DNA of 7,416 nt. Source: Candidatus Lambdaproteobacteria bacterium (GTDB lineage: Bacteria > SAR324 > NAC60-12). Shown here piece by piece: positions 6,355 through 7,416 of the stretch (positions are counted from its first letter, which is position 1; every line of letters starts with the position of its first letter). The notes beneath the pieces were generated by a model. It was not told where the DNA came from and made no database searches. It saw only the letters and a list, made by a program, of their open reading frames with translations. The position numbers were made by a program, and so were the translations under genes. The stretch is taken from contig DTUH01000276.1 of assembly GCA_012964265.1 (NCBI GenBank), forward strand, positions 1-7,416, given 5' to 3'.

Positions 6355-7293
6355 ATGCCAATGAATCGTGTGGACCGCCCGATCATTCTCGGGATTGTAG
6401 GAGATTCAGCTGCAGGAAAAACTACACTAGCCTCAGGAGTTGCTGAAATCCTTGGAAAAGATCAAGTTGTGACAATTTGTACCGACGATTATCACAAGTA
6501 CGACCGCACACAACGAGCCGAAAACGGAACATCTGCTCTTGATCTAAAATGTAACTACTTGGACATTATTGAAAATGATCTGAATAGTTTGCGCAACGGT
6601 AAAGCCATCATCAAACCAATCTATAGTCATCTTGATGGTACCTTTAAACCGGCTGAATATGTTGAGCCGAAACCATACATTGTAGTTGAGGGTTTGCTTG
6701 GGTACAGTACGAGGACCATGCGCAATAATTATGATGTAAAAATATATTTGGATCCAGAGGAAGAGTTGCGTATTCGGTGGAAAGTCATTCGTGATACCAC
6801 CAAGCGTGGTTACACGGAAGAGCAAGTGATGGCCTCACTTGAAAAGCGGAAAGCTGACAGTCCTGCCTTCATTCAGCCGCAGCGAACTTTTGCGGATATG
6901 GTAATTCAGTTTTACCGTCCGGAAGGTAAGGATGATGAAGTTGGCCCGGGACTCAATGTCCGGCATACTTTACGCCCTACTTTGCCTCATCCTGATCTGA
7001 CATCTTTGCTGAATGTGGGAGCGAATACAGGAATTTCTCTTGATTTGACACGAGACAAAGACGGGAAACCTGTCGATATTCTTGATATTCATGGAAGTAT
7101 TGAAACGCATCGTGCAAGTAAACTTGAGGAATTGTTGTGGGCCCTGATTCCGGAAGCGCAACATTTAAGAGAAAATACTCGTTCCATTGAAGAACTGGAA
7201 AAAATTAACAGAATAAGTCATCCTCTAATGCTGACTCAACTTCTTACAGCTTATCATATGGTGAAGGCCGCTTTGGGGCATCACGCAATTTAG
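6355..7293 (+). CDS. prk: Phosphoribulokinase, non-redox-cysteine subtype
   Basis: PRK phosphorylates ribulose-5-phosphate with ATP to give ribulose-1,5-bisphosphate, the Rubisco substrate. The 312-residue protein has a Walker A loop GDSAAGKT at residues 16-23. TDDYHKYDR at 43-51 contains the conserved DDYH of the catalytic aspartate region. KPIYSHLDGTF is at 87-97, and IVVEGLLGY at 109-117 carries the Walker B-type glutamate E112. RWKVIRDTTKRGYTEEQV is at 141-158 and the family-like AFIQPQRTFADMVI at 171-184. It resembles the plant/cyanobacterial branch more than the short proteobacterial form (whose loop reads GSSGAGTT). However, the P-loop redox cysteine (spinach Cys16) is Ala20, the spinach Cys55 equivalent is Cys42, and the only other cysteine is Cys66. 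The last 90 or so residues are not like the plant enzyme. It follows glpX and precedes a probable transketolase. A uridine-kinase-like P-loop kinase is the main alternative, but the DDYH and KPIY context favours PRK. Confidence 0.87.
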   Translation: MPMNRVDRPIILGIVGDSAAGKTTLASGVAEILGKDQVVTICTDDYHKYDRTQRAENGTSALDLKCNYLDIIENDLNSLRNGKAIIKPIYSHLDGTFKPAEYVEPKPYIVVEGLLGYSTRTMRNNYDVKIYLDPEEELRIRWKVIRDTTKRGYTEEQVMASLEKRKADSPAFIQPQRTFADMVIQFYRPEGKDDEVGPGLNVRHTLRPTLPHPDLTSLLNVGANTGISLDLTRDKDGKPVDILDIHGSIETHRASKLEELLWALIPEAQHLRENTRSIEELEKINRISHPLMLTQLLTAYHMVKAALGHHAI

Positions 7294-7372
7294 CAACTGA
7301 AAACTAGATGCGAGAATCTAAATAAAAGAACCTGACAACTTTGTAAATTATTTTTAGCTTATTGATTTCATT
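7294..7372 (+). other. prk-tkt intergenic spacer
   Basis: This 79-nt AT-rich gap contains one small inverted repeat, TAGAT 7305-7309 with ATCTA 7316-7320 around a 6-nt loop. It has no T-run and no clear Shine-Dalgarno before the ATG at 7373. Nothing here shows a strong terminator, so read-through from prk into the next gene is plausible. Confidence 0.3.
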
Positions 7373-7416
7373 ATGACTGTTTCTCTTCGCCATCAAGACA
7401 TGGCAAACGCACTTCG
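7373..7416 (+). CDS. tkt: Probable transketolase, N-terminal fragment (cut by window end)
   Basis: An open frame starts at ATG 7373 and runs off the window after 14 full codons, reading MTVSLRHQDMANAL with two bases (CG) of a further codon, probably arginine. The DMANAL(R) segment matches the start of many bacterial transketolases, where (M/L)ANA(I/L)R precedes the conserved ALxMDAVQKAxSGHPG stretch. Transketolase uses thiamine diphosphate to move two-carbon units between sugar phosphates, and it is a standard partner of FBPase and PRK in Calvin-cycle operons. That context agrees with glpX and prk immediately upstream. No good Shine-Dalgarno is visible. The identification rests on about six residues plus context, so it is tentative. 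Confidence 0.55.
   Translation, partial: MTVSLRHQDMANAL

Noticed and set aside
1..7416. Mobile element, CRISPR array, toxin-antitoxin or defence system
   Set aside because: There are no repeat arrays, no transposase or integrase motifs, no terminal inverted repeats and no small paired ORFs. Every sizeable plus-strand frame is a recognisable metabolic gene.

Overview
The window is bacterial chromosome that looks like ordinary core metabolism. It is densely coded, all genes lie on the plus strand, and base composition is intermediate (about mid-40s % GC by eye, not computed). There is no sign of mobile DNA, CRISPR, rRNA or tRNA. I could not place the organism. The purF product is the four-cysteine iron-sulfur type, which argues against a typical enteric gammaproteobacterium. 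A phosphoribulokinase and a GlpX-type fructose-bisphosphatase suggest a lineage with Calvin-Benson capacity, or another use of ribulose-1,5-bisphosphate. No Rubisco gene is visible here.

Layout. Positions 90-836 encode a short-chain dehydrogenase strongly resembling E. coli YgfF. After a 48-nt gap comes a tight purine block: purF (885-2234), purM (ending 3300), purN (3302-3871) and purD (3872-5131). Its junctions are 40 nt or an overlap, 1 nt and 0 nt. It supplies steps 1 (PurF), 2 (PurD), 3 (PurN) and 5 (PurM) of de novo IMP synthesis; the step-4 genes and later ones are not in the window.

Positions 5132-5284 form the only sizeable non-coding gap with clear structure. It contains a 10-bp direct repeat at 22-nt spacing, a plausible sigma70-like promoter and a 6-9-6 inverted repeat. 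I read it as the control region of a second transcription unit.

That unit is glpX (5285-6244), prk (6355-7293) and a gene cut by the window edge at 7373. The first 14 codons of that gene read like the N-terminus of a transketolase. Together these form a Calvin-cycle sugar-phosphate module: GlpX and transketolase regenerate pentose phosphates, and PRK makes ribulose-1,5-bisphosphate. The adjacent purine block draws on the same pentose-phosphate pool through PRPP.

No unknown multi-gene system is visible. The points worth a second look are the PRK subtype without the plant/cyanobacterial redox cysteine pair, the Fe-S PurF that starts directly at Met-Cys with no possible propeptide, the structured glpX leader, and the uncertain purM start.
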